A DNA stretch of 64,000 bases from Cladopsammia gracilis (GCA_022457155.1 JAJGOT010000747.1:62001-126000), one strand, 5' to 3'. Counted from the first letter of the stretch, positions 23,101-35,231 are shown. Notes: generated by a model from the letters alone, not told the origin. Numbers and translations: made by a program.

Positions 23101-24180
23101 AACAATGCGTGTAAGAACAAGGCAATGCTCTATTGTTCCGCGCATTTCGCTTTTCCGCTTTTCTTTCGCATTTCGCTTTATGTAGTTGTTTTTTTTACTG
23201 AGAATGCATCAACCTATGGACAACATGTTTTTTAAATAAAATGTACTGGAACTTTGTTTTAAAGTGATTCTTTTGTGCTACAAGATTTCATCCAATCGTG
23301 AAACTCCAAAACAAGGGTCGTTCTGCTTGTACCGGTACTCACTGTCTTCTATTGTTTGTGAGGTATTGTATTTTTGGTCAGCTTGTTTAATTTGCATTTG
23401 TATTATTGTCGTTCTTTGTTACTTTTGTTTTACGTCATCTGTGCTCCCATACACACATAAAGAACCCAAAACAATGGCCAAGAAAGGCTTCTAATTTTAC
23501 ATGTTTCCCACATTTCTTTTTCTAATTTATTTATTTATTTACATTTTTAAAGTTTACATTCCAACAAATAATATACAAGGTAACAGTTGCAACTATTATT
23601 ACAGCATAAAATAATAACTAAACACTTTTTACTCTCCGGTCGGTAAAACACAAAACAAAGACAATGTACAAAGGATAAGGGGAAAAAACCCAATAAAGGG
23701 AAAAAGATCAAAGAGAAAATAATCAATTTAACTTCTCTATTTTATATTTAAAGAGGACATTATTAATAAATTCCTATATAATAGCTGGATTTTCATATTT
23801 CCCACATTGGTTTAAATGGTTGCATTTAAACTCAGAATAGTTTTCACTAAAAGGGAACAATTAGTAAACAAGAGAGAAATAAATGCACTACCTGGTTAAA
23901 TGATGGTATAATAGATTTTCACGTTTTAGCCAATAAGGTGGACGATTTCAACAACATCACAATTAACACCTTTCTGCATTCCTTGCCGTTAGATTGCCTA
24001 GTTCTTACTAGGACCATTACTTAAATGAGCGCAAAAGTTCATTTTTTTCAATGACGTTTTCTTTGGCGTTGCCGTCGTGGTTACTAAAGCTCCCTGATCG
24101 CACCAGTCTCATCGAAATGAGTATTCATTTCAATTACATTTTATATAATAAAACGAAAAGCGCTATCACCTCTAGAACAG
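23101..24180. other. No gene seen; possible reversed LINE end
   Basis: TTTATTTATTTATTTAC at 23526-23543 followed by T- and A-rich sequence would suit the 3' end of a LINE on the minus strand, but no coding remnant supports it. The rest is AT-rich intergenic sequence. Confidence 0.35.
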
Positions 24181-24194
24181 TCATTCCCAACACT

Positions 24195-24585
24195 CTTAAC
24201 CTGTCTTAACGGATTGTGATTACCATTGAACGGGTGCTGGGATAATTTTAACGTTCAGGCTAGTCCTAACGGATGTCAAACTTTAGCTAACGGATGTTAA
24301 TTCTTTGCTAACGGTTACGGTATGCGTTCTAACGGTTCAATACTAACGCCTAACGGACACGCTACTGATCCGCTCTAACGGTTAGAAGCTAACGCCTTAC
24401 GGATGCGACATCTGTTCTAACGGTTGAATACTAACGCCTAACGGATAAGCTATTCGTGCTAACGGTTAAATACTAACGCCTAACGGTTTGGTGAAAGCTT
24501 TTAACGTTTTTCAGGAAATTTTCTAACTGATATCTAACGGACACCTAACGCTTTTAGCCGTTTAACGGATAAGCGTTAGTGTACG
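24195..24585 (+). promoter_or_regulatory. One-sided cluster of TAACGG motifs
   Basis: In ~370 bases TAACGG occurs 13 times on the plus strand, almost always preceded by C. About seven TAACGC or TAACGT variants are interspersed in the same orientation. TAACGG is the core site of Myb-family DNA-binding proteins. The spacers differ and spacing is irregular, so it is not a plain minisatellite. It could be a Myb-bound element, transposase subterminal repeats or a decayed short repeat; function is not shown. Confidence 0.5.
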
Positions 24586-25600
24586 TTTTCCGTGTGAGGT
24601 CAATCAGGACTGTTTGACGCAAAACCATTCTAAAATGATTTTAAATTTAACAAAATAATCAGGATAAAAAAACTCAGTCTGCACGATCTGCACTCTGCGA
24701 TATAACATGACCGTTGCAAGATTACTAAAAACATTACCAATGAAATGTTGTCAGTTAAATGAAACATATCTGTTAAAGAAAGAAATGGCATTTTGAAATC
24801 CATTTCGCATACAGAACGTTCCGAATTGTAGACATGAGAAGATAGTTTATTTGTATTAAAAGGTTCTTAATTGAGTGTCAAAAGTAATAAACGTTTGTTT
24901 CGGTTTCCTTACACTACGCTTTGTCATTGGTTACAGAAGGTATCGCCACTTTTTTGACAAATTCAAACTCAGTAGTACGTTTGCCACTGAACCAATCGTG
25001 GGCTTTCGTGGCTCGTTCTCTTACTTTTACCAGTGCTTTAAGCATAGCAACTGCTGCCTGCCTTTGACTGGAGTTGCCGTTGAATTTGGACCAAAATGAT
25101 CACTTGGTTTTGGCCGTTACAACATTAATTTGAAAACCTGTAATAGTATATACTAAAACAGTGGATAGCGTTGTTGGAGCGCTCTGATTGGCTACTGAAA
25201 CTCGGGATAGCAAGTGTTGTTTCAACCTCAGACTGCGAGCCGTCTCTTTTTCTTTTAGTTAGTCGCGAGCGAGCAAGCGTGCGCGAAGGCGCGTGGATCG
25301 AGGGCGTCAGCCCGAGGAAAAGAAAAAATAAGACACTGTCTTCTTACCTACGCCTAGCCTTGACAGTCACACCGCCTACTTTTGACGCATTACTCCGAGT
25401 GCCACAGACCCACAGTATATTATTTTTTTCTCGCGAATTCATAGTCTGCGTCAGCATCCGGTTTCCGATTGTGTTGTATTCGAAGCAGCGATGTGAAATG
25501 AGCGGCTGTACGCCCACGAAAGCTGTACCAAGCAAAGTAAAAGAAAACCTGTTATCAATCCCCTAGTGATTTTTTTTCATTTGTAAGTGTTGTTTGAAAG
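24586..25600. other. No gene seen
   Basis: An open frame at 25171-25566 has no recognisable domain. The block near 25240-25330 (AGTCGCGAGCGAGCAAGCG) has the look of a dispersed anthozoan repeat. Confidence 0.4.
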
Positions 25601-25607
25601 GGCGACC

Positions 25608-25738
25608 CCGTAGCTGTCCAAACGATGTCTGTGATTGGCGAACGATAGATCACTTGAACAATGCCCCTATTCCAAATCCCTATCCCAGCAGTCTATTGTC
25701 TTCTTAGCGAATCACAGACATCGTCTGGACAGTTTGGA
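25608..25738. repeat. Short hairpin
   Basis: CTGTCCAAACGATGTCTGTG near 25616 is complementary, with one mismatch, to CACAGACATCGTCTGGACAG near 25713. The spacer is ~60 bases. It may be a small MITE. Confidence 0.65.
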
Positions 25739-26753
25739 AACAGTTTGTGAGAATTTTAATACCAAGAGCGCCGATCAACGACCGAACGCGAGTAAGCCAT
25801 CCTACATATGAAATAAAAGGTGTTGACAGGTCTAGCACAAATCCTACTAGCGTGTGGCGTGGTTTGATTCTTACAGTTTAGATTTGTTTTAGCAAAGGTT
25901 GTGATTCTATTAGAAGCCGTTAAGTTAGCAGTCTCAGTCGGTTTCAATGAGTGTGCGTATCAAGGATAGACTCTTTCGATCGAATCTCGCGCCTTTGTAA
26001 ATGCGTTTATCGAAAACAGTAAACTTCCATAAACGACTCGTGAAGTACCTCTTCGGCGGAGGCATAAAGAACCCAGACATTTCCAGACACCGTGAAGGTT
26101 AAACTCGTTGGTTTTGATCTATTCTTCAGCGATACTTCGTAAAGGGACGACAACAATGGTCGTGGGATTTTCACCATCGAGTGCGCTTTTCGCTAAAGTA
26201 AAGCTTTGATAATCAAACTTTTCCCAAAACCCGCTAGCAAAACAAAGCTTTCAAAACACTGCATTTGATTCAGACTGAAATAGTGCCAACATTACAGTCC
26301 AGCATTCGTCAAGTCTTGGTAACCAGGCGTTTTTTTTTTTATCGAATCCTAGGCGCGGGCGCTAAGCGCTCGGTGTTTACTCGTAAAACCCACTGGGTAG
26401 GAACAGGCGGTATGCGTCACGACTTGCAATGCCCCGTGGGTTAATTTGTGTTGCGGCTCATTTTCCCTTCGTCTCGACGGAGTGAGCATCTCCTACGTTT
26501 GCGTTATTTAGTCTGAAATTAAATCTAGCGCCTTTTATATAATTTCTTTGGTAAAGTCATCAAATATACTAGTCTGCAAACGCAAAACTACTTCGTAAAG
26601 GCCAGTTTTTCTTTTTCTCAGAGACACTATTCTGATTTGAATCGAAACATACAACTGTTAATATTGAAACAAGACAACCGGAAAGATCAAATTTATGGGG
26701 TGTGCAGGAACGTCCTCAGTATCTTCGTTACCCTGTTAAATAAACTCCGAGAC
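25739..26753. other. No gene seen
   Basis: Intergenic sequence without clear repeats. Short open frames have no supporting features. Confidence 0.4.
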
Positions 26754-26763
26754 AACAATCAAG

Positions 26764-27099
26764 CCCGGGGGGGGGGGGGGGGGGGACTCCCATATAAAAA
26801 TGAGGGGGGTGCTCGTTGGAAATTTACGAAAAACACCCTAAAAGGTACCAGAATCTCATTTGATGGGCGTGGCTCAAAATAATTTTACCCCTAAGAGGTA
26901 CCAATTCTAAAACAACACATGTCATATTCTGTCATATTTTTTTCGGCTCATACCCTAAAAGGTACCGCGATAATTCTAACGATGGTCATTTTAGATTTTA
27001 GTACCCTAAGCGGTACCAATCTACAAATTTTGACCACTAAAAGGTACGACGAGCACCCCCGTCATTTCTATTTGGGAGTCCCCCCCCCCCCCCCCCCAG
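26764..27099. mobile_element. MITE, 336 bp, with 9-bp target duplication
   Basis: Flanked by ACAATCAAG at 26755-26763 and 27100-27108. The ends are a G run leading into GGGACTCCCATATA and, on the right, TTTGGGAGTCCCC leading into a C run. Inside are several GGTACC-containing repeats. Family members lie at 21460-21815 and, inverted, at 32695-32955. An 8- to 9-bp duplication fits hAT or Mutator-type insertion. Confidence 0.85.
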
Positions 27100-27108
27100 A
27101 CAATCAAG

Positions 27109-27449
27109 ATTGTTAAAAATTTCAGATATCGTACCACATACAGCGCTTGTACGCCGGCTCAATCGATCTGACGGGTTGTGTTTTTGTCGATAGTATAGCA
27201 CGGGTGACAAATAAATTTGACACTTGTGTGATATTGTCCATCTTGATTGAACATTCCAAAATATTGATCCTCAGACGAGACATTTGCTTCGGGCGTGAGC
27301 GTTACCAAAATGAACTATTGCTCATAATTATGTATGTATGTGCTATTGTTTTGCTTTTGGAATTCTATTGTTTTGGCTTTTGTTTTAGTTTTAAGAACGG
27401 TATGCATAACTAATGTGTGGGGTTAAACGGAAATCTTTCCGGCTGAAAA
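27109..27449. other. No gene seen
   Basis: Intergenic; an 88-codon frame has no domain signature. Confidence 0.4.
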
Positions 27450-28500
27450 GTGCAAAATGACGGAGGTTTTTTCCCTCGAACCAAAGAAAATTTCCTACCG
27501 AAATGTTTACTAGATTACAATCTTTCCAAAACCGAGTGTGGATGTTGACATTGCGCCTGTTAAAATGAGTTAGAACGCTTAAAGCGATGACCGCGCAGTC
27601 GAGCTCCATACAAGCTTCATACTTCATACATACCATACTTCAAGGTAAAAATGACGGTACATTTTTTAAAAGTTATTAAAATATTTTAACGTTTCTAGAT
27701 AGAATAATAACCATATTACTGGAATCCGAGTGTGGATTCCGAAAAGTAATTCTTAAATTGCCAGGCCATGCATTGACAGTGGAGCATGCGAATAGATACA
27801 GACTAACAGAAGCCAAAATTGGCTCAGTCAAAGCATAGTGCACTGAAAAAATGGCAAAATGACGGGATTTTTTTTCGCTCCAACTAAATCATATTTCCCA
27901 TCAAAATGTTCACAAGATCCCAGTCTCTTCAAAACCGAGTGTGGATGTTCACATTATGCCTATTAAAATGAGTTATACCGCTAAAAGCGATGACCGCGCG
28001 GTCGAACTCCATACAAGCCTTTATACGAAATTGCGCACTTCAAGGTAAAAATGACTGTACTTTTTTTAAAAGTTATTAAAATATTTTAACGTTTCTAGAT
28101 AGAATAATAACCATATTATTTGAATCCGAGTGTGGATTTCCGAAAAGTAATTCATAAATTGCCAGGCCATGCATTGACAGTAGAGCATGCGAATAGATAC
28201 AGACTAATAGAAGCCAAAATTGGCTCAGTCGAAGTATAGTGCACCGAAAAAATGGCAAAATGACGGTTTTTTTTTTCGCTCTAAATCATATTTCCCACCA
28301 AAATGTTGACAAGATCCCAGTCTCTTCAAAACTCGTTGTGGATGTTGACATTATGCCTATTAGAATAGTGGTCACTTCAAGGTCAAAACTGACGGGACTT
28401 TTTTTTGAAGTTATTAAAATATTTTAACGTTTCCAGATATAATAATAACCAAATTACTGGAATCCGAGTGTGGATTTCCGAAAAGTAATTTATAAATGGG
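27450..28500. repeat. ~400-bp satellite, about 2.6 copies
   Basis: Units begin at GCAAAATGACGG near 27453, 27854 and 28254. Each holds AACCGAGTGTGGATGTTGAC, ATGACCGCGC, TATTTTAACGTTTCTAGATA and ATCCGAGTGTGGATT in order. The third unit has an internal deletion after about 28355. Confidence 0.9.
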
Positions 28501-28708
28501 CGAAATTTTGATTTTCCCTTAAAAAAATGGCGTTTTCAAAGTGATTTTAAGGGTCAAATTGGGGGTCTGGGGACGAGTTAAGATAATGAGAGGCAAATGT
28601 CGCCCAATTTGTTGCCATGATCGAGCGCACACACCAGTAGTGACACAGTGTTCGCATTGGATACACTTTTGAAAAGCTCTCCTTGAATTTGTAATATTCT
28701 TCTATATT

Positions 28709-29379
28709 ATGGTTTCACCACACTCGCCTGAGGTTTCGTACGCTAGTGTCGTTAAAAGACACTCTTCTCCGAGTGAACAATGGGCAGAGTACCAGACGCA
28801 AGGAGACGAGGAGGTCACAATAATTGCTTTGGCAGAGTCATTAAACGATGCTCGCCAGGTAGACGTTTGCTGCTATATTTATAGGGAACATGTGAGAAGA
28901 GTGAGAGTAAATTATTCCGTAATTTTTTTTCTAATTTCAGACTTGTGAAATGAGTGACTCTGGACACCAGGATTCGGAAACTATCCACGTGCAAAGGTAA
29001 GTATTCGCACTGTGCAAAAGAAAGAGAGTGTATTATGTTATAAGTAATATTTGGTCACTGAGCTTCATGACTGATGATATTTTTTTTCTATTTCAGAAAA
29101 CGCCTGAAGTCTTTGAGTCATGGGAAAATGAGGAATATTGTGCCGGTGAACCACAGTTACCATTGGGATCTTACAAGTATAAGAAGGTATGCAAAGAGTT
29201 ATGGATTATATTAATTAAACAGATGGCTAGTTTTATAATAGTGACGTACACTTATTATTCTTGTTGGGTGATTCTACTGAACAGCGAATTGGCTTTGCAA
29301 CAAATTTCACTGCTTTTCCAACAGGCATACCGGGGGGTTCCAATGTTGTGTAACTTTGCTCAAGCATGTTAAGGCATGA
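28709..29379 (+). CDS. Small spliced gene of unknown function, up to four exons
   Basis: Exon 1 (28709-28858) starts with ATG and encodes 50 residues beginning MVSPHSPEVSYASVVKRHSS. GTAGAC follows. Exon 2 (28941-28996) is preceded by TTTCTAATTTCAG and followed by GTAAGT; only the frame continuing exon 1 is open. Exon 3 (29097-29186) follows TTTCTATTTCAG and ends at GTATGC. Exon 4 would begin at 29325 after TTTTCCAACAG and stop at 29377-29379, inside a MITE end. Total ~116 residues, acidic at first and basic later. Exon 3 is open in two frames, so the C-terminal half is uncertain. No family is recognised. Confidence 0.5.
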
Positions 29380-30045
29380 CCCAGAGCCTAATTTGCATAA
29401 AATTCGTCAACAGTCATAACTTTAAAAAGATATACATAAACATCCTCAAACTTGGTAATAACATAAAACGTGATGTCCTTAAATTAGTGTTTACTTTATG
29501 TGTGGAATGTTTGCATCACGTGACCTTTTATAACAGTTTTCTTATGCGAAGAGAAAAGTGAAAATGGGCCGCCGAAATGACATATAATAGGTAAATATTG
29601 AAATAGCAATGTAATTCTGTGGTTTCCCCCTTTAAGAATCTGTCCTGAATGGCTGACTGCGATTTATCGTTAAAGAGTAATTTTCAAAAATAGGTCACGT
29701 GACCCTTTTATTCCTTTAATAACTTCTTAATAAAAGAAGATATTTCTCCATTCAGGACACGGATTGTATCTATGCACCAAGTCAATAAATACCGCATGGT
29801 TTATTGGCCGCCACAATAAACCATGCTTGGCCCGTTGCAGATTGCTCTCTTTTCCTTAATTATGATGTCACCAGTCACGTGACCACAGTTGTTAAACCTC
29901 AAAAGATTTAAGGACGTTGAAATATTTCTGCTTTGCACTTTTGATGGTCGTTAAGACCAAAAGAACTTTACTTCTACTAGAACAAATAGTTTTCTTCGCG
30001 GGGGGTCTAAGATCAAAGGACAGTCCATGCCTTAACATGCTTGAG
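29359..30045. mobile_element. MITE, ~690 bp, with nested inner hairpin
   Basis: The ends CTCAAGCATGTTAAGGCATG and its complement at 30026-30045 are near-perfect inverted repeats. A second pair inside (GAATCTGTCCTGAATGG near 29636, complement near 29750) forms a nested hairpin. Its left end supplies the stop codon of the preceding spliced gene. Confidence 0.75.
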
Positions 30046-31310
30046 TTGGTCGACCACTTATTACAAACCTTACAAATGAGAACTGCGAATTAAGTGCGAA
30101 AACTGTGAATTTTTTCGAAACCCGAAATCTCGAGTCTATCTTTTCGTCGAGGGTTGAGGGTCGAGGGTCGAGGGTCGAGGGTTCCACGTCAACTTTTTTT
30201 GAAAGGTACACTTGAACACAAGTAAAATTTTATTTAATTTTTTTTTATCGTATCTGAAAAAAAATTATGTAACGGCTATTCAAAAATACTCCAGTTGTTC
30301 CTCGCTCTTTGCTGACTTTTCCGACGGACTTCACTTGTCACTCTTGAGAAAACCTGTTAAAATTTTCTCAGTGCGATTACCGTCGGGCCCATAAAGAGTT
30401 TTGCCGAAATTTAAATTTAAAAAAACTTGTAAGCCAGTGCTTACATGTCCTACAAGCAGGTACGCCCCTGTCTATAGTCGTTGATACAAGAAAAACCACA
30501 AAATAACTCGTTAATGCAGCGGTAACCCGAGAGTTTTGAGAATTCGTCATGGAATGAAATATTTCCCACTGCTATACAAACGTGCCTGTGCAAGGTCAGC
30601 GAAATTGACAACATGACGTCACTTCCTAGTTTGGGAATTCGACAACAGAGTATTTTTGTGACTGATAAATTTTGTTTTTTAGTGAAACGCTTCGAAAAAC
30701 GCACCAAAATTAGACTAACATCAGAAAATAGCCGCTTAGTTCGAACAAAATATGTAAGTCTAATTTTTTGTGCGTTTTTCGAAAAGAAATACGCGAGAGC
30801 TGCAATTCACAGACACGTAATTTTCAAGCCTTGTTGTCAGGGTCTCTCTTCCGCCCCTCTTTCGCCCCCTCCCCCCACCCCCTGGGCGGGGGGGGGGGAA
30901 GAGCGAGAAGAAGAGAGACCTGGGAACGAGTTCTTCGAGGACTTGAGGAAACCACGCACGCGATTTTAGGCAACCCTTCAGTTCAAAGCTATCAAAGATA
31001 TCGATCAATTGAATTGTACAATACAATTTGTTGTGTGCCAAATTACACTGAAAAGAGGAATTTACAAAAATGTTTACAACTGACCGAAAAATCGACTGAT
31101 CGACCGGAAAAATAATCCCAACTAACTATTTAAACTTGTTAATAGCTTAACACAAGCAAGTTAAAATGGAGCGAAGGCAGGACACTTCGGTGACAAAAAA
31201 GTTCATTTTTTTTTTAAATTTATAATAGTTGTTTTGAGAATTAACTTATTAACTTATTATTATTATTTTATTATTATTTTTATTATTTTGATATTATTAT
31301 TTTATTATTA
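30046..31310. other. Low-complexity intergenic region
   Basis: Holds a GAGGGTC tandem at about 30148-30182 and a GC-rich hairpin at about 30838-30935 (GGTCTCTCTTCCGC against GAGAAGAAGAGAGACC, with C and G runs between). An ATT-repeat tract lies at about 31255-31315. No credible gene. Confidence 0.5.
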
Positions 31311-31315
31311 ATTTT

Positions 31316-31385
31316 AGGGTAGCCCATAGGGTAGCCCATTGGGTAGCCCATAGTGGTCCATGGGCTAGCCCATGGGCCTGGGACC
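31316..31385. repeat. GGGTAGCCCAT tandem motif
   Basis: GGGTAGCCCAT occurs three times in a row at 31317-31350, followed by ATGGGCTAGCCCATGGGC, so the block is also partly palindromic. Confidence 0.8.
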
Positions 31386-31728
31386 AGGTTTTGTCCACAT
31401 CCCGGTCAGAGTCAAATCCCAGCCAGATCACTCTCTAGCGTTGAATTTCCCAGCCAGCTCCATTCATAACAGCCTGCAGAGCGGCCTTTTTGTGGAGCGG
31501 CTTCGTTGGGTACTCCTGTTAAAGTAGAGTGGATTTGAGATCAGTGTATGCACGAGCAATGATATGAATGTGAGTATATCGCTTGGAAATCTAACGAGTA
31601 CCATATTTCTTTTACGACATCAGTGTTTTAAAGGATTGTTATGTTCTTCAGATAGTGTTAAATGTCAAACGTTGTGTTTATGTAGCATAAGATAGTTATT
31701 TAATCCCGTTTACTTTCAATATAATTAG

Positions 31729-31840
31729 CAGTTATTCATCGAGGACGAGCCGAATATGAGCTGATATATAACCAACGAGGCGCCGCGCCGAGTTGGTTAT
31801 ATATCAGCTCATATTCGGCGAGGCCGAGACGAATAACTGT
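31729..31840. mobile_element. Compact palindrome, 112 bp
   Basis: Arms CAGTTATTCATCGAGGACGA and AATATGAGCTGATATATAAC are matched by complements up to 31839, with almost no loop (GAGGCGCCGCGCCG). It is likely a tiny foldback MITE. Confidence 0.85.
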
Positions 31841-32019
31841 TTTAGTAAATTTTCAAACACTCAAATAACCGGAAATTGGAAAAAAATTATTTCCGCTCCA
31901 AAAAAAATACATGACTGTCACGTCAGTGAACAAGTGTCACATGACCTCTTCGCAAATCGAAAGCGAGTAAATGCTAACTGTTTGTGCTGGACCCTCTCTC
32001 CTCCGCAGAGGCCTCCCAG

Positions 32020-32521
32020 TCATGCCCCACGCTTGGCAAAAAAACGCGCGGAGGCTGGGTAGAGATAAAAAGTAAAGCGCGCGGGGAACTCTGGGAAGGG
32101 AAAGTGAAACTGGTCAATGGCGGCTCGAATGGATTTAATTGAAGAGGTCTTGTAGTACGAACCATCTTGCTTTCCCGCTGAGGTGTAAAAAGACTTCAGA
32201 CAGTCATTTAGTTCTTGTTTATACATTTCCTCGATGGTTTGAACCGTAAACTTTTGCCCACCAGGACTGGCAAGCCACTCTGAAATAAGGTAAACATTTA
32301 GTTTAATTACGCATAGTTCGCATAATTAATTGACAATTACGAAAGTTTCGAATGTTGTTATGATTTTTGTGTATATTTTGAGCGTCTAAAAATGAATTGT
32401 ACACACACTTACCGATTAAAATTTTCATTCCAAACTGCGTGGCTCTTTTGGTGTTGGCCGGAGTCGCATTTTCAACCATTTGTTGAATTTCTAGGGACGA
32501 AAGCTCCCCGAATCTCGCCAT
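32020..32521 (-). pseudogene. Truncated KIAA1958/QRICH1-like gene, exons 1 and 2
   Basis: Exon 1 (32413-32521) encodes 36 residues, including MARFGELSSLEIQQM and NTKRATQFG, and ends at GTAAGT. Exon 2 starts at 32279 after TTATTTCAG in matching phase. It encodes EEMYKQELNDCLKSFY, GSYYKTSSIKSIRAAID and then unrelated sequence to a stop at 32020. This is the N-terminal alpha-helical region of the KIAA1958/QRICH1/ZMYM-like family, whose full-length members carry a Crypton-derived tyrosine-recombinase domain (DUF3504). The catalytic region is absent. The break after the AAID motif, near 32105, looks like insertion or rearrangement. Confidence 0.75.
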
Positions 32522-32694
32522 CTTTTTTCCGAGACGAGGAAAACAATTTTTTTCGCGTAATTCCTCATCATTTTCCCATATTTGGGCAAATTAACCAATA
32601 ACGACTCAGATCGGTAGCGGTGGGACCAATCAGAAATCTAGAAAATCATTATCGAGAGGTAAAAATTTACTAATTCCTAATATTCTGTTTTCCA
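32522..32694. promoter_or_regulatory. 5' flank of the KIAA1958-like remnant
   Basis: Immediate upstream sequence of the minus-strand ATG. No TATA box or initiator can be assigned with confidence. Confidence 0.25.
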
Positions 32695-32955
32695 CCAAAG
32701 CTTTACTCAAATCCCAAGGGGAGGTAATCCCAGGTAAAAGTGATGGGGTGATTGTCGTATTGTTTAGGGGTTAAAATTTGTGGCTTGGCATCACTGAGGG
32801 TGTTTAAATTAAAATTATTAGCATATTATTATGAGCCATAATAATATGCTGACAAGAACATTACTCTTTAAAACGAATTGGTACCTCTCAGGGGTAAAAA
32901 TGCATGTAAGCCACCAACACCTGGAAAATGGGGTTCTGGTACCTCATAGACGGTA
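32695..32955. mobile_element. Decayed MITE, inverted relative to 26.76 kb
   Basis: AATTGGTACCTCTCAGGGGT at about 32877 is the complement, with one change, of the ACCCCTAAGAGGTACCAATT phrase at 26886. Neighbouring GGTACCTC phrases also agree. The ends are not well preserved. Confidence 0.5.
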
Positions 32956-32967
32956 TTCATAAATGGC

Positions 32968-33105
32968 GGCCGATTTATTATTTTTTTATATTCATGCTAA
33001 TCAGCCCAACAAGCCTCATTTTAGAGCATTTTTTTTTTTGAATTTTGCACATGCTAACGAGGCTAGTTGGGCTGATTAGCATGAATATAAAAGAATAACA
33101 AGAGG
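32968..33105. mobile_element. Hairpin MITE, ~138 bp
   Basis: TATTCATGCTAATCAGCCCA on the left is matched by TGGGCTGATTAGCATGAATA on the right. Flanking runs TTATTATTTTTTTA and AAAAGAATAA extend the arms. Confidence 0.8.
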
Positions 33106-33144
33106 CTACCGGTAGCCTATACTCATGCGCTTGCGTAAGAAAGT

Positions 33145-33600
33145 TTTATGGTTTATTTTAAACGGGTCACGCACCCCTCCCCCCTCAACGAATTTTGCGT
33201 GACACACATTGCACCGTCACACAAGACATGTCGATTGAAGCTACCAGTTTTTCCAGAAAGAATCCACCCCCCCCCCCCCTCCCCAACTGACAGATGGCAA
33301 GATTGTTTGACCCCTCCCCCTCCGCCCGGATTTCCTGGCCCGTTAGAACCCCCCCCCCCCCCCCTCCCGCAAGTATTTTCAAGCCCAGAGACCCCTCCTC
33401 CTGCCCGAATTTCCAATAAATTTTTGGAAGCCCGAAATTTACAGGTAATGAAAAAAATACATATAATCGGAGGCAGGAGATCCTGCTTTTATACTGTCAA
33501 AACTGTGGTAATGAGTGCTATAAATTGGTGAAACATTTTAATAAAAATAAATATTGCGTGACGCATCATGACCCCCCCCCCACCCCCCGTTTGATTTCAA
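33145..33600. repeat. Poly-C-rich low-complexity block
   Basis: C runs of 10-16 bases at about 33268, 33350 and 33570 lie within a T/C-rich context, flanked by CGGGTCACGCACCCC and GCGTGACGCATCATGACCCC. The ends may be MITE termini, but no duplication is clear. Proline- and glycine-rich frames here are artefacts. Confidence 0.7.
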
Positions 33601-34701
33601 TGCCAAATCGAAATAAAAAATAAATTTTTTCTTTAAAGCTAGTTCTTTAAATAACTGCTTTGATTTTTCCATGTATTAGTTTTTTCCAGGTTTCACAGTT
33701 TCTTCAAGGGTTATCACAAATACGGTACACTTCTTTCATATATGCAAATTTCGTGTGTGAAATATAACTCGATCGCGCGCTGTTTTTTCATGATTATGAT
33801 ATGAATCCAAAATATTTGTTCTAAACGTCAAAACGTTTTAATGAAACTCGTATTTCCTTGAATGAAAATGTCTTTCCATTAAATAAAAGAGTTAAACGCT
33901 TATCAGAATTCAGTGATTTTCTGCTTCCGGAAGGCTTGGCGATTTATTTATCCTAATTGCAGCGGGAGCGCTAGAGTCTGCGAATTATATTATAAACATC
34001 ACATAATAACATTTAAATTCAGCAACCTGCTTTATTATATCTAGTGTTTTCTAAAATTTCCGACTTTTCCTGTGTATATAGAATGCCATTCTTATCCGTA
34101 AAGATGATTCGCATACATGTAATGTTTTAGCGAATCAAAAAATCTTGAAAGCAAACTTTATTTCAGAAAGCGCCATTTAGTAACTTAATTATATTTACTA
34201 GCGTGCCTTTACCGTGATTATTGGCTTCACGAAGAAAACATTCGAACAAGTTCAATCGCAATTTGCCTTTACACAAGAAAAAGGACAATGAATTCTCTCA
34301 GTTGAAAGTTTTATTCAAATATCTATTAATAGTTTTGTCTCAAGAGCAAAACGCGTTAAATTATCGTATCGAGGAAACCGTGCTCGGCAACACAAGCAAA
34401 TTTGTTTAGCACATGTCGAAAAACAAACAGTCCGCTATGAAATGTTTCTTACAATGTAAGTGGACATTCAAAAATGATATTTTCTTTACCGTAGTTTTCC
34501 AGCAATGCTTGAAAATTCTTAGTAAAGTCTGCCGCTTAGCGCTTTGTAGGAAGACAGAGGTAGGAAGACACCTCCCGGTCAACCTCACCTGGGAACGAGG
34601 TTGACGCCCCGCTTTGTGATAAATGGATGCTAATCCTCACAGGAAGATTCCATCGCTTTCAGCTCTCTAACCGCCACTTCAAAGGCATACAAAAAAGCGT
34701 C
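33601..34701. other. No gene seen (1.1 kb)
   Basis: AT-rich intergenic sequence. A short inverted phrase (GCGCTTTGTAGGAAGACAGA, GGTAGGAAGACACC) lies near 34540. The phrase CCTGGGAACGAGGTTGACGC at 34588 is a common repeat-type string. Confidence 0.4.
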
Positions 34702-34705
34702 TTAA

Positions 34706-35231
34706 CCCTATTCGGCCTGGGGGGGGGGGGGGGGGGGCACAAAGTGCCCGCGCTAACTTTGAACGTTCATAACTTCTTTAATATGTATTTTGTATGACAA
34801 TTTTTTGAACACGTGACTTGATGTTTCCATGGCAACAAGATTTTGACAGCCATGTTTTTTGAAATTTGCACATTTGTACCTTTGAATGAAGAATGGTATA
34901 ACTTTTATATTTTTACGTCATTTAGCGTTTATTTATTGCTTTTGATTAATTTTGAGTCAATTTGGATGGTTTTTAAGAGGTTTTAAAAAATTTCAGAAAT
35001 CCAAGATGGCGGATCCAAGATGGCGGCCGTATAACTAATTACCTAATAACTACGTCATATGACGTCATTGTTCCATTGTGCGGACCGCAAAGGAGACAGT
35101 TTCGGACGTACTATGTACCCTCTAGGTTTCATTGTCGTAGCCTTAATGTTCTTGAAGTTACGAGGGGGGGGGGCACAATGTGCCCCCCCCGCCAGGCTCA
35201 GGAACTCAAAAAAAGCCCAGGCCGAATAGGG
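34706..35231. mobile_element. TTAA-target MITE (piggyBac- or Kolobok-like), 526 bp
   Basis: TTAA at 34702-34705 and 35232-35235 flanks termini CCCTATTCGGCCTGGG and CCCAGGCCGAATAGGG, an exact 16-bp inverted repeat. Just inside each end are a G run with CACAAAGTGCCC and its near complement. The interior is non-coding and includes CCAAGATGGCGG twice. It is a different family from the TTAA MITE at 9.08 kb but has the same end chemistry. Confidence 0.92.

Noticed and set aside
33148..33531. Proline- and glycine-rich frames on both strands
   Set aside because: Generated by poly-C runs.
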